This document shows, one piece after another, positions 1-5,423 of a stretch of DNA of 5,443 bases. The stretch covers positions 1 through 5,443 of the forward strand of contig CABUAP010000093.1 of assembly GCA_902489675.1 (NCBI GenBank). The letters run 5' to 3'. Under the pieces are notes generated by a model. It was given only the letters and a program-made list of their open reading frames with translations, was not told where the DNA came from and ran no database searches. Each line of letters begins with the position of its first letter. The first letter of the stretch is position 1. The stretch comes from an uncultured Azospirillum sp. Its GTDB lineage: Bacteria > Pseudomonadota > Alphaproteobacteria > RF32 > CAG-239. Position numbers and translations under genes: made by a program.

Positions 1-13
1 TGGTGCCTTTTCT

Positions 14-43
14 ATAGAACCCCCAGTTTACTGGGGGATATCT
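14..43 (+). repeat. Direct repeat, copy A (partner at 151-180)
   Basis: This 30-base stretch aligns without gaps to 151-180, with 24 of 30 bases identical. The start (ATAGAA), the centre (GGTTTA/AGTTTA) and the end (GGATATCT) are shared. Copy A contains a perfect hairpin at 20-37 (7-bp stem CCCCCAG/CTGGGGG, loop TTTA). TCTATAG occurs on both sides of the hairpin, at 11-17 and 41-47. The similarity is seen directly. Whether this is a dispersed intergenic element cannot be judged from one window. Confidence 0.6.
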
Positions 44-134
44 ATAGGCCTTACAGACTCTCCCATTTTAATGGGGGTTGAATGCTAAGGTGTCGTTAGA
101 CACCGCTATATACCTTTGAGCGTGGTCAAACCAT
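20..134. other. Cluster of short stem-loops
   Basis: Four hairpins follow one another. At 20-37 the stem is CCCCCAG/CTGGGGG with loop TTTA. At 60-77 the stem is CTCCCAT/ATGGGGG with loop TTTA and one G-T pair. At 89-104 the stem is GGTGTC/GACACC with loop GTTA. At 123-133 the stem is TGGT/ACCA with loop CAA. The first two share stem length and loop but differ in the stem bases next to the loop, with pairing kept (AG/CT against AT/AT). None is followed by a T-run, so they are not ordinary terminators. They could be a structured RNA, the end of a palindromic intergenic element, or the tail of something beginning before the window. The strand cannot be assigned. Confidence 0.5.
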
Positions 135-150
135 TAGGCTTGTTTCATTA

Positions 151-180
151 ATAGAATCCCCGGTTTACATAAGGATATCT
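151..180 (+). repeat. Direct repeat, copy B (degenerate partner of 14-43)
   Basis: This copy lies 137 bases downstream of copy A. Four of its six differences fall at A-copy positions 32-35, in the right arm of the hairpin, where CTGGGGG became CATAAGG. The stem that is perfect in copy A therefore cannot form here. The flanks ATAGAA and GGATATCT are intact. The pattern fits an old duplicate that has lost its stem, but it could also be a sequence conserved for a reason other than folding. Confidence 0.55.
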
Positions 181-414
181 GTTGTTTGGAGGAGAAACGA
201 TCGGCAGCGTAAGTGGGGCGGCTGTCAGACGGGGGTTAATGAAAATATAAAGTAAGGCGAGCGAAGGCCTTGAGGAGAAAATGAGCGGTATTGTATGCGG
301 CGGAAAAGGGCGGGGAGAGGTATGCTTGGGCAGACGGAGAAGAAAGTGGGGAACGCGGTATTAAAGGCCATATGCAGCAGATAGTCGGTAAGAAGAGAAG
401 TAAACGGTATTTTG
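181..414. other. Purine-rich intergenic stretch with no recognisable gene
   Basis: Over 241-360 I count 90 purines in 120 bases on the plus strand, and runs such as GGAGGAG (188-194), GAGGAG (272-277) and GGGCGGGG (308-315) recur. No open frame of useful length is present. The only start with a Shine-Dalgarno-like sequence nearby is ATG 281, which opens 27 arginine-rich codons ending at 364. Its GAGGAG is only three bases from the ATG, which is too close to be persuasive. The stretch ends where the promoter at 415 begins. Its function is unknown. Confidence 0.5.
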
Positions 415-442
415 TTGACTAAGAACGTGATTTGCGTATAAT
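415..442 (+). promoter_or_regulatory. Sigma70-type promoter of the unknown gene
   Basis: TTGACT (415-420) and a perfect TATAAT (437-442) are separated by 16 bases. Transcription would begin near 449, leaving a leader of about 35 bases before ATG 484. The discriminator is AT-rich (TAAACC), unlike that of the promoter at 3390-3417. The spacing and near-consensus boxes make this one of the two clearest promoters in the window. Confidence 0.8.
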
Positions 443-483
443 TAAACCGTTTGCGACTTATTATTTATTAAATACTATTGCTT

Positions 484-1122
484 ATGAATCAGAATTTTGA
501 GCGGGATTTGGAAAATTTAAAAGAGCTGTTGCTCAACCCGCAAAATGTACAAAGAAAAGTGTGCGAAGAACGCAACCGGATTATTCCGATGCTGATCGAA
601 TCGGAAAAAATGACGGTTGACGTTTTGCTTGAACGTGCACGGCGGATCAAACCGTTAATGCGCATTCGCAAGGCAGAAAAATGCAAGGCGGATCCGGAAG
701 ACAATGACAAGGCGACGTATTTGGTTTTTACCAAACCGGTTGACCTGCGTCAAAGCTATTATTACGGTTATTCTTACCGGGAAAATACTGTTTTTGCCGA
801 AGACGGGCAACCGCTGCCGACAGGAGAGTTGCAAGAGGTCGGACGTTTTATCTGCTATCATCGTTACGGCGGGTACTGGATGTTTCTGCGACCCGGTGTT
901 GACGAAGTGCTGCAACAGTTGCCGGCAGAATTGGATGACGGCGGCGACGCGGTGTTTGAGGTTCGTTTCGCCTCGCTGCGGCCGGAGGATATTTTTAATG
1001 CGACAATCGACCGCCATGTGTCGGAGGTTATCGTCTATCGTCCGGCAAAAGGTTTGCCCGGGGAAGTAAAGTGTCAACCGGTGATTATCGGTGACAAAAC
1101 TTATCTCTGTTGTGCAGAATAA
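484..1122 (+). CDS. Conserved-looking protein of unknown function, 212 aa
   Basis: I do not recognise this protein. The product is soluble, with no signal peptide or membrane segment. Residues 1 to about 68 look helical and charged (Leu, Glu, Arg and Lys rich). The rest looks like mixed beta structure, with aromatic clusters (YYYGYSY near 92-98, YHRYGGYWMF near 123-132) and a segment LRPGVDEVLQQLP near 133-145. Six cysteines include a CC pair near the C-terminus, but they form no clear metal-binding motif. ATG 484 is preferred over the in-frame TTG 478; neither has a Shine-Dalgarno sequence, and the leader is AT-rich. A strong promoter ends 41 bases upstream and an intrinsic terminator follows the stop, so the gene looks monocistronic. 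Base composition resembles its neighbours, so there is no sign of recent transfer. That it is a real gene is well supported; its function is not. Confidence 0.8.
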   Translation: MNQNFERDLENLKELLLNPQNVQRKVCEERNRIIPMLIESEKMTVDVLLERARRIKPLMRIRKAEKCKADPEDNDKATYLVFTKPVDLRQSYYYGYSYRENTVFAEDGQPLPTGELQEVGRFICYHRYGGYWMFLRPGVDEVLQQLPAELDDGGDAVFEVRFASLRPEDIFNATIDRHVSEVIVYRPAKGLPGEVKCQPVIIGDKTYLCCAE

Positions 1123-1141
1123 CAAAATTTTTTTGGGAAAA

Positions 1142-1174
1142 GGGCTTGTGAAGTTTTTCGCAGGCTCTTTTTTT
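1142..1174 (+). terminator. Intrinsic terminator of the unknown gene
   Basis: An 11-bp stem (1142-1152 with 1157-1167, including three G-T pairs) encloses the loop GTTT and runs into seven T residues (1168-1174). It begins 19 bases after the stop codon. It separates the upstream gene from secY, so secY needs its own promoter or depends on read-through. Confidence 0.88.
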
Positions 1175-1218
1175 GTTTAGCCGATTCGCTATAAAAATTG
1201 AGGATAAAGAGAAAGTTG

Positions 1219-1246
1219 TTGCAATAATTTAAAAATTGTGTATTAG
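1219..1246 (+). promoter_or_regulatory. Possible promoter of secY-adk
   Basis: TTGCAA (1219-1224) and TATTAG (1241-1246) are 16 bases apart in an AT-rich stretch after the terminator. This is the best pair I can find between 1175 and 1309, but each box has two mismatches. A start near 1253 would give a leader of about 57 bases. That leader includes an imperfect hairpin at 1260-1275 (GGGC paired with GCCC around a short internal mismatch). The existence of some promoter here is inferred mainly from the terminator upstream. Confidence 0.35.
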
Positions 1247-1309
1247 ATTGTTTCCAAATGGGCACTTCTGCGCCCCAATTCGGTTATTTTAAAGATTAAG
1301 GAAATAAAA

Positions 1310-2668
1310 ATGGTATCATTAGCAGAAAAAATGGCTGCCAATCTGGATATGGCGGCATTTGGCAAGGCCGAAGAGCTGAAAAAAAGATTATGGTTTACGA
1401 TTTTGGCTTTGATCGTATTCCGGTTGGGAACTTTTATCCCGCTGCCGGGGATTGATCCGAAAATTTTGGCCGATATCTTTTCGCGCAACTCAAACGGTAT
1501 TCTTGGTATGTTTAATATGTTTGCCGGCGGTGCGCTTGAACGTATGACTATTTTTGCTTTGAATATTATGCCCTATATTTCGGCGTCCATTATTCTGCAA
1601 CTCGGCCAGTCGGTGATCCCATCGCTTGCTGCTCTCAAAAAGGAAGGCGAGGCCGGTCACCGCAAAATTGTCCACTATACTAAGGTGTTGACAGTTCTGA
1701 TTACGGTTATTCAAGGTTACGGTATTGCTGTCGGACTCGAGGGAATGGTCGGCAGTGCCGGGCTTTCCGCTGTTGTTATGCCGGGTTTTGTGTTTAAGTT
1801 TACCACCATTGTTTCGCTGGTCGGCGGTACGATGTTTATCGTTTGGCTGGGTGATCAGATCACTTCCCGCGGGGTTGGCAACGGTTCGTCGCTGATTATT
1901 ACCGTTGGTATTATCGCCAATATCCCGACCGCTTTGGCGCAGACGTTTGAGCTCGGTCGTGTCGGTTCGATGTCGATTTGGGTTATACTTTTGCTGATGG
2001 CTATGGTTCTCGGTTTGATCTATGTGATTGTTTTGGTTGAAAGAGCTCAGCGCAAAATTACCATTCAATATCCCAAGCGTCAGGTCGGTGCGCGGATGAT
2101 GACTTCTTCGGAAAGTTCTCACTTGCCGCTCAAAATCAACCCGACTGGTGTTATTCCGCCGATTTTCGCCAGCTCGCTTTTGCTGTTGCCGATCACAATT
2201 GCCAATTTCTCGGCTACCAACGGCCCGAGCTGGGCACAGACTTTGAGCCAGCTTTTGGGACACGGTCAACCGCTTTATTTGGCTCTTTATGCCGGTTTGA
2301 TTATCTTTTTTGCCTTTTTCTATACCGCAGTCGTGTTCAATCCGGAAGAAACGGCGGATAATCTGAAAAAACACGGCGGCTTTATTGCCGGTATTCGTCC
2401 GGGCAAAAATACGGCTGACTATCTTGACTATGTTATTACCCGTCTGACCGTGCTTGGTGCCGCTTATCTGACCGCACTTTGTATTTTGCCGGAAATTTTG
2501 ATTTCCAAATTGTCGGTTCCGTTTGTTTTGGGCGGTACCACTCTTTTGATCGTGGTTCAGGTAACGATGGATTTTGTCGGTCAAGTGCAGACTCATCTGA
2601 TTGCTTATCAGTATGAAGGGTTGCTGAAAAAAGCTGCATTGGTCAACAAAAAAGGAAAGAGAAGATAA
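1310..2668 (+). CDS. secY: Preprotein translocase subunit SecY
   Basis: SecY is the channel-forming inner-membrane subunit of the SecYEG translocon. It passes unfolded proteins across the membrane and inserts membrane proteins. The 452-residue length suits a full-length SecY, and ten membrane segments can be placed: about 26-43, 80-100, 121-143, 155-180, 190-210, 222-243, 278-298, 322-342, 375-396 and 403-422. The plug region lies around 60-78. The cytosolic loop at 244-272 carries ERAQRKITIQYPKRQVG. The next loop carries GIRPGKNTADYLDYVITRLT (361-380), which contains the conserved Arg (363) of the SecA/ribosome-contacting C5 loop. GQSVIPSLAALKKEGEAG near 99-116 is also typical. ATG 1310 has AAGGA about six bases upstream and gives the usual alphaproteobacterial N-terminus. 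Its stop codon overlaps the adk start by one base. rplO, the usual gene before it, is absent. Confidence 0.98.
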   Translation: MVSLAEKMAANLDMAAFGKAEELKKRLWFTILALIVFRLGTFIPLPGIDPKILADIFSRNSNGILGMFNMFAGGALERMTIFALNIMPYISASIILQLGQSVIPSLAALKKEGEAGHRKIVHYTKVLTVLITVIQGYGIAVGLEGMVGSAGLSAVVMPGFVFKFTTIVSLVGGTMFIVWLGDQITSRGVGNGSSLIITVGIIANIPTALAQTFELGRVGSMSIWVILLLMAMVLGLIYVIVLVERAQRKITIQYPKRQVGARMMTSSESSHLPLKINPTGVIPPIFASSLLLLPITIANFSATNGPSWAQTLSQLLGHGQPLYLALYAGLIIFFAFFYTAVVFNPEETADNLKKHGGFIAGIRPGKNTADYLDYVITRLTVLGAAYLTALCILPEILISKLSVPFVLGGTTLLIVVQVTMDFVGQVQTHLIAYQYEGLLKKAALVNKKGKRR

Positions 2669-3342
2669 TGAGTTTTGCAAACGGAAACGGGATGCACCTG
2701 ATTATGACCGGTGCTCCCGGTACAGGTAAAGGAACTCAGGCCAGTGTTTTGAAACGCAAGTATGGCATCTGCCATCTTTCGACCGGTGAAATGCTGCGGG
2801 AAGAAGTTAAGAAGGGAACCGAAGTCGGCGCACAGTTGAAAGATCATCTGGCTGCCGGCGGGTTTGCTCCCGACGAATTGATGATTAAAATGGTTTCCGC
2901 CCGGATCGAAGAAGCTGATTGTAAAAACGGATTTATCCTGGATGGCTTTCCGCGGACGTTGGAGCAAGCGGAAGTTTTGGAAAAAATGCTGAATGAAAAA
3001 GGGGTCACGCTGGATGCGGTTATTGAAATCCAAGTGCCCGATGATATTATTGTTGACCGTATTCTGGGGCGTTATACCTGCATGACCTGCGGTGAAAGCT
3101 ACAGTGACAAGTATCACAAACCGAAGGTTCCCGGTGTTTGTGATATCTGCGGCGGAACAAAATTTTCCAGACGACTCGATGATACAAAAGAAACAATTGA
3201 GCGCCGTCTGAAAAAATATCGCGATTATACTTATCCGACAATCGCATATTATAAAGAAAAAGGATTGCTGCGCAGCATCGACGGCAACGGGGTCGTAAAT
3301 GTGGTGGCCGAACGGATTGATGAGGCGCTGAAAAACAAATAA
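2668..3342 (+). CDS. adk: Adenylate kinase with a four-cysteine LID
   Basis: This cytosolic enzyme catalyses ATP + AMP = 2 ADP and sets the adenylate energy charge. With the start at 2668 the protein has 224 residues. It shows the P-loop GAPGTGKG (15-22), STGEMLR (38-44), the AMP-side motif DGFPRT (92-97), and a long LID (about 135-170). The LID has cysteines 138, 141, 158 and 161 (CMTC and CDIC), a known structural zinc site in many adenylate kinases. RRLDD and ETIERRL follow. Where most family members have STGD, this one has STGE. The start is uncertain. ATG 2668 shares its A with the secY stop (TAATG), favouring translational coupling, with AAGGA 11 bases upstream. ATG 2692 would give 216 residues and put the P-loop at the usual distance from the N-terminus. 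Identity is certain; the first eight residues are not. Confidence 0.97.
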   Translation: MSFANGNGMHLIMTGAPGTGKGTQASVLKRKYGICHLSTGEMLREEVKKGTEVGAQLKDHLAAGGFAPDELMIKMVSARIEEADCKNGFILDGFPRTLEQAEVLEKMLNEKGVTLDAVIEIQVPDDIIVDRILGRYTCMTCGESYSDKYHKPKVPGVCDICGGTKFSRRLDDTKETIERRLKKYRDYTYPTIAYYKEKGLLRSIDGNGVVNVVAERIDEALKNK

Positions 3343-3389
3343 GTGTTTAACAAAAAGTAACTTTTTTGAAAAAATGCTGAAAGTAAGGG

Positions 3390-3417
3390 TTGACACGGAC
3401 AAATATTAGCATATAAT
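3390..3417 (+). promoter_or_regulatory. Full-consensus promoter of the rpsM-rpsK-rpoA unit
   Basis: Perfect TTGACA (3390-3395) and perfect TATAAT (3412-3417) are separated by 16 bases. Transcription should begin near 3424, leaving a leader of about 60 bases. The discriminator begins CCGGC (3418-3422), a GC-rich type associated in well-studied bacteria with ppGpp/DksA control of ribosomal promoters. A- and T-tracts at 3362-3374 lie where an UP element would contact the alpha C-terminal domain. A weak leader hairpin (3432-3437 with 3446-3451) follows. The boxes are seen directly; stringent and UP control are inferred. Confidence 0.88.
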
Positions 3418-3473
3418 CCGGCTTAATTTTGAAAAGTGGTGATCAACTTTTTGAGTTTTAATTTAAAATAAAT

Positions 3474-3487
3474 GGAGATGAAATTTG
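3474..3487 (+). promoter_or_regulatory. Ribosome binding site fixing a TTG start for rpsM
   Basis: GGAG (3474-3477) lies seven bases before TTG 3485. An in-frame TGA at 3479-3481 blocks any start further upstream in this frame. The next in-frame Met is deep in the protein, at residue 48. ATGs at 3472 and 3478 are in a different frame and open only 19 and 17 codons, ending inside rpsM. The TTG is therefore the only start that gives an intact S13. Confidence 0.88.
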
Positions 3488-3853
3488 GCTCGTATAGCTG
3501 GTGTAAATATTCCGACTGCCAAAAAAATTGAAATCGCTTTGACTTATATTTTTGGTATCGGTAGAAAAACTGCTCAGGACATTTGTGCAAAATCGGGGGT
3601 CAATCCGGATGTGCGCGTACAGGATATGTCCGAAGAAGACATTGCCAAGGTGCGTGAAGTTATTGATCGCGATCACCTGGTTGAAGGCGAACTGCGCCGA
3701 GATGTCGGGGTTAACATTAAAAGACTGATGGACCTTGGCTGCTACAGAGGACTGCGGCACCGTAAGGGATTGCCCGTCCGCGGACAGAGCACGAAACAAA
3801 ATGCTCGTACCCGCAAAGGTAAACGCAAAACCGTTGCAAACAAGAAGAAATAA
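3485..3853 (+). CDS. rpsM: 30S ribosomal protein S13
   Basis: S13 sits in the head of the small subunit, where it contacts 16S rRNA, the P-site tRNA through its basic tail, and the large subunit through intersubunit bridges. The 122-residue product starts MARIAGVNIP, the normal S13 N-terminus. It has a helix-turn-helix-like core, the signature RGLRHRKGLPVRGQ (88-101) and a basic tail with NARTRKG (106-112) ending in lysines. Residue 102 is Ser where S13 proteins I remember have Arg (RGQRT); Lys replaces Pro after NARTRKG. The start codon is TTG, fixed by the upstream in-frame stop. The gene is first in the alpha unit, 142 bases after adk and downstream of its own consensus promoter. rpsK follows after 18 bases. 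Confidence 0.98.
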   Translation: MARIAGVNIPTAKKIEIALTYIFGIGRKTAQDICAKSGVNPDVRVQDMSEEDIAKVREVIDRDHLVEGELRRDVGVNIKRLMDLGCYRGLRHRKGLPVRGQSTKQNARTRKGKRKTVANKKK

Positions 3854-3871
3854 GAAGAGGTAGGGTCCCAA

Positions 3872-4255
3872 ATGGCAAAAGCAACACAGAAGAAAAAAGA
3901 AAAGAAGAACATCACTGCCGGTGTCGCGCATGTGAATTCTACTTTCAACAATACTCGCATTACTATTACCGATGCTCAGGGAAATACCGTGGCTTGGTCT
4001 ACGGCCGGTGCTCAGGGTTTTAAAGGTTCTCGCAAATCAACTCCTTATGCAGCTCAGGTTGCTGCTGAAGAGGCCGGCAAAAAGGCTATTGAGAACGGTA
4101 TGAAAACCTTGGAAGTCGAAGTTAAAGGCCCAGGTTCCGGCAGAGAATCTGCAATTAGAGCTTTGCAGGTTGTCGGTTTTACCATTACCACCATCCGTGA
4201 TGTTACTCCGATTCCGCACAACGGCTGCCGTCTGCGCAAACGCCGCCGCGTGTAA
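3872..4255 (+). CDS. rpsK: 30S ribosomal protein S11
   Basis: S11 is a platform protein of the small subunit, near the 3' end of 16S rRNA and the mRNA exit path. The 127-residue length is normal. The lysine-rich N-terminal tail (1-12) leads into NITAGVAHVNSTFNNTRITITD (roughly 13-34). AWSTAGAQGFKGSRKSTPYA (41-60) and GPGSGRESAIRAL (86-98) follow, and the C-terminus is VTPIPHNGCRLRKRRRV. Most bacterial S11 proteins I remember end NGCRPPKRRRV, so Leu121-Arg122 in place of Pro-Pro is unusual. ATG 3872 has AGGG six bases upstream and gives the usual start. It is co-transcribed with rpsM. Its stop is followed by a hairpin-bearing gap before rpoA. Confidence 0.98.
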   Translation: MAKATQKKKEKKNITAGVAHVNSTFNNTRITITDAQGNTVAWSTAGAQGFKGSRKSTPYAAQVAAEEAGKKAIENGMKTLEVEVKGPGSGRESAIRALQVVGFTITTIRDVTPIPHNGCRLRKRRRV

Positions 4256-4272
4256 TTTATGGCTTTTTGATT

Positions 4273-4300
4273 GTGAGGCTAAAAATTCTTTTAGCCTCGC
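4273..4300 (+). promoter_or_regulatory. Perfect hairpin between rpsK and rpoA
   Basis: A 10-bp perfect stem (4275-4284 with 4289-4298; GAGGCTAAAA and its complement) encloses the loop ATTC. A G-T and a G-C pair extend it to 12 bp. It lies 17 bases after the rpsK stop. The T-rich stretch that follows (CTTTTGATTTTTT, 4304-4316) is interrupted and starts four bases past the stem. This is therefore at best a leaky terminator or attenuator. It may instead be a processing or mRNA-stability element that sets the amount of RpoA relative to S13 and S11. Confidence 0.6.
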
Positions 4301-4353
4301 CATCTTTTGATTTTTTGTAAATATGCATATGCACTTTAAATGAGGATATCCAC

Positions 4354-5364
4354 GTGATTCAAAAGAATTGGCAAGAACTTATTAAACCGACTAATCTTGA
4401 AATTGTTCCCAGCGATGGCGGCAACAAAGCAAAGATTGTGGTTGAACCTTTAGAGAGAGGATTCGGTCTTACTCTCGGCAACGCATTAAGACGTATTTTG
4501 CTGTCATCTCTGCAAGGCGGAGCTGTTACGGCAATTAAAATTGACGGTGTATTACATGAATTTTCGGTTATCCCGGGTGTTAGAGAAGACGTTACCGACA
4601 TTGTTCTGAACGTTAAAGGTCTGGCTGTCGCTGTTCACAGCGAAGGACAAAAAATGATGTACCTGAAAGCCGAAGGTCCGTGCGAAGTTACCGCGGCGAT
4701 GATTGAAACCGGTCATGATGTTGAAATCAAAAATCCGGATCTCGTTATCTGTACATTAGACGCCGGCGCTAAAATTAATATGGAATTGACGGTCAATACC
4801 GGTAAGGGTTATGTCCCGGCAAGCCAGAATAAACCGGCAGATGCGCCGATCGGTTTGATTGCGGTTGATGCAATTTATTCTCCGGTTAAACGCGTATCTT
4901 ATCGTGTTGATCGTACTCGTGTCGGTCAGGTTACCGACTATGATAAATTGACGCTGGTGGTTGAAACCAATGGTGTTGTTACGCCGGAAGATGCCGTTGC
5001 ATTTTCTGCCCGTATTTTGCAGGATCAGCTGAAACCGTTCATTAACTTTGATGAACCGGAAAACGAAGCAGAAGTTGAAAAAGAAGAACTGCCGTTCAAC
5101 AAGAATTTGTTGAAAAAAGTTGAAGAACTTGAACTTTCTGTTCGTTCGGCCAATTGTCTGAAAAATGACAATATCGTTTATATCGGCGATCTGGTTCAGA
5201 AAACGGAAGCGGAAATGCTGAGAACGCCGAACTTCGGGCGTAAATCTTTGAATGAAATCAAGGAAGTCCTGGCTAAGATGGGAATCCATCTCGGTATGGA
5301 AACTCCGGGTTGGCCACCGGAAAATATTGAAGAATTGATCAAACGAGTTGATGATCATTTCTAG
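4354..5364 (+). CDS. rpoA: DNA-directed RNA polymerase subunit alpha
   Basis: The alpha dimer is the scaffold for RNA polymerase assembly, and its C-terminal domain contacts UP elements and activators. The 336-residue product is full length. The N-terminal domain (about 1-230) includes LERGFGLTLGNALRRILLSS (33-52), the dimer and beta-contact region. An acidic linker (about 232-247) joins it to the C-terminal domain (about 250-330), which has VRSANCLK (263-270) and NFGRKSLNEI (293-302). Arg264, Asn267, Cys268, Gly295, Lys297 and Ser298 match the known DNA-contacting positions of the E. coli domain, one residue offset, so UP-element recognition should be intact. The GTG start has GAGG eight bases upstream and gives the usual IQKNWQELIKP N-terminus. 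The stop is TAG. rpsD does not precede it, and no rplQ is seen after it. Confidence 0.98.
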   Translation: MIQKNWQELIKPTNLEIVPSDGGNKAKIVVEPLERGFGLTLGNALRRILLSSLQGGAVTAIKIDGVLHEFSVIPGVREDVTDIVLNVKGLAVAVHSEGQKMMYLKAEGPCEVTAAMIETGHDVEIKNPDLVICTLDAGAKINMELTVNTGKGYVPASQNKPADAPIGLIAVDAIYSPVKRVSYRVDRTRVGQVTDYDKLTLVVETNGVVTPEDAVAFSARILQDQLKPFINFDEPENEAEVEKEELPFNKNLLKKVEELELSVRSANCLKNDNIVYIGDLVQKTEAEMLRTPNFGRKSLNEIKEVLAKMGIHLGMETPGWPPENIEELIKRVDDHF

Positions 5365-5381
5365 ATATTAGAATAAAAATT

Positions 5382-5423
5382 AAAACTCCTCCTGTGAGCA
5401 GATTGTTCCGGGAGGAGTTTTTT
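5382..5423 (+). terminator. Strong intrinsic terminator after rpoA, possibly bidirectional
   Basis: An 11-bp perfect stem (5382-5392 AAAACTCCTCC with 5411-5421) is followed by T residues to 5423. The 18-base loop can itself fold: 5396-5400 pairs with 5404-5408. It begins 17 bases after the rpoA stop. The left flank is A-rich, so on the opposite strand the same hairpin also runs into a T-rich tract and could end a convergent gene. The 3' arm contains GGAGGAG (5411-5417), eight bases (counting from GGAGG) before ATG 5424. Confidence 0.88.

Noticed and set aside
2..88. Open frame from the left edge ending at TAA 86-88, possibly a gene tail
   Set aside because: Its 28 codons run through the hairpins, match no protein end I know (not rplO), and resemble a translation of the repeat present again at 151-180.
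14..180. CRISPR array
   Set aside because: Only two diverged copies 137 bases apart exist, with no regular spacing and no cas genes in the window.
308..351. G-quadruplex from four G-runs
   Set aside because: The loops between runs would be 1, 12 and 17 bases, outside the usual stable range.
281..364. Small arginine-rich frame of 27 codons with GAGGAG before the ATG
   Set aside because: The spacing of three bases is too short, the region is purine-rich throughout so such words arise easily, and there is no other coding signal.
1490..2680. Long minus-strand open frame opposite secY (about 396 codons)
   Set aside because: It is an antisense shadow of secY, with low-complexity Asn/Gln/Arg-rich content, no plausible ribosome binding site and no family resemblance.
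3352..3366. Terminator after adk (AAAAAG/CTTTTT stem)
   Set aside because: The stem has only one G-C pair and a three-base loop, so it is too weak. The A- and T-tracts are better explained as upstream promoter sequence.
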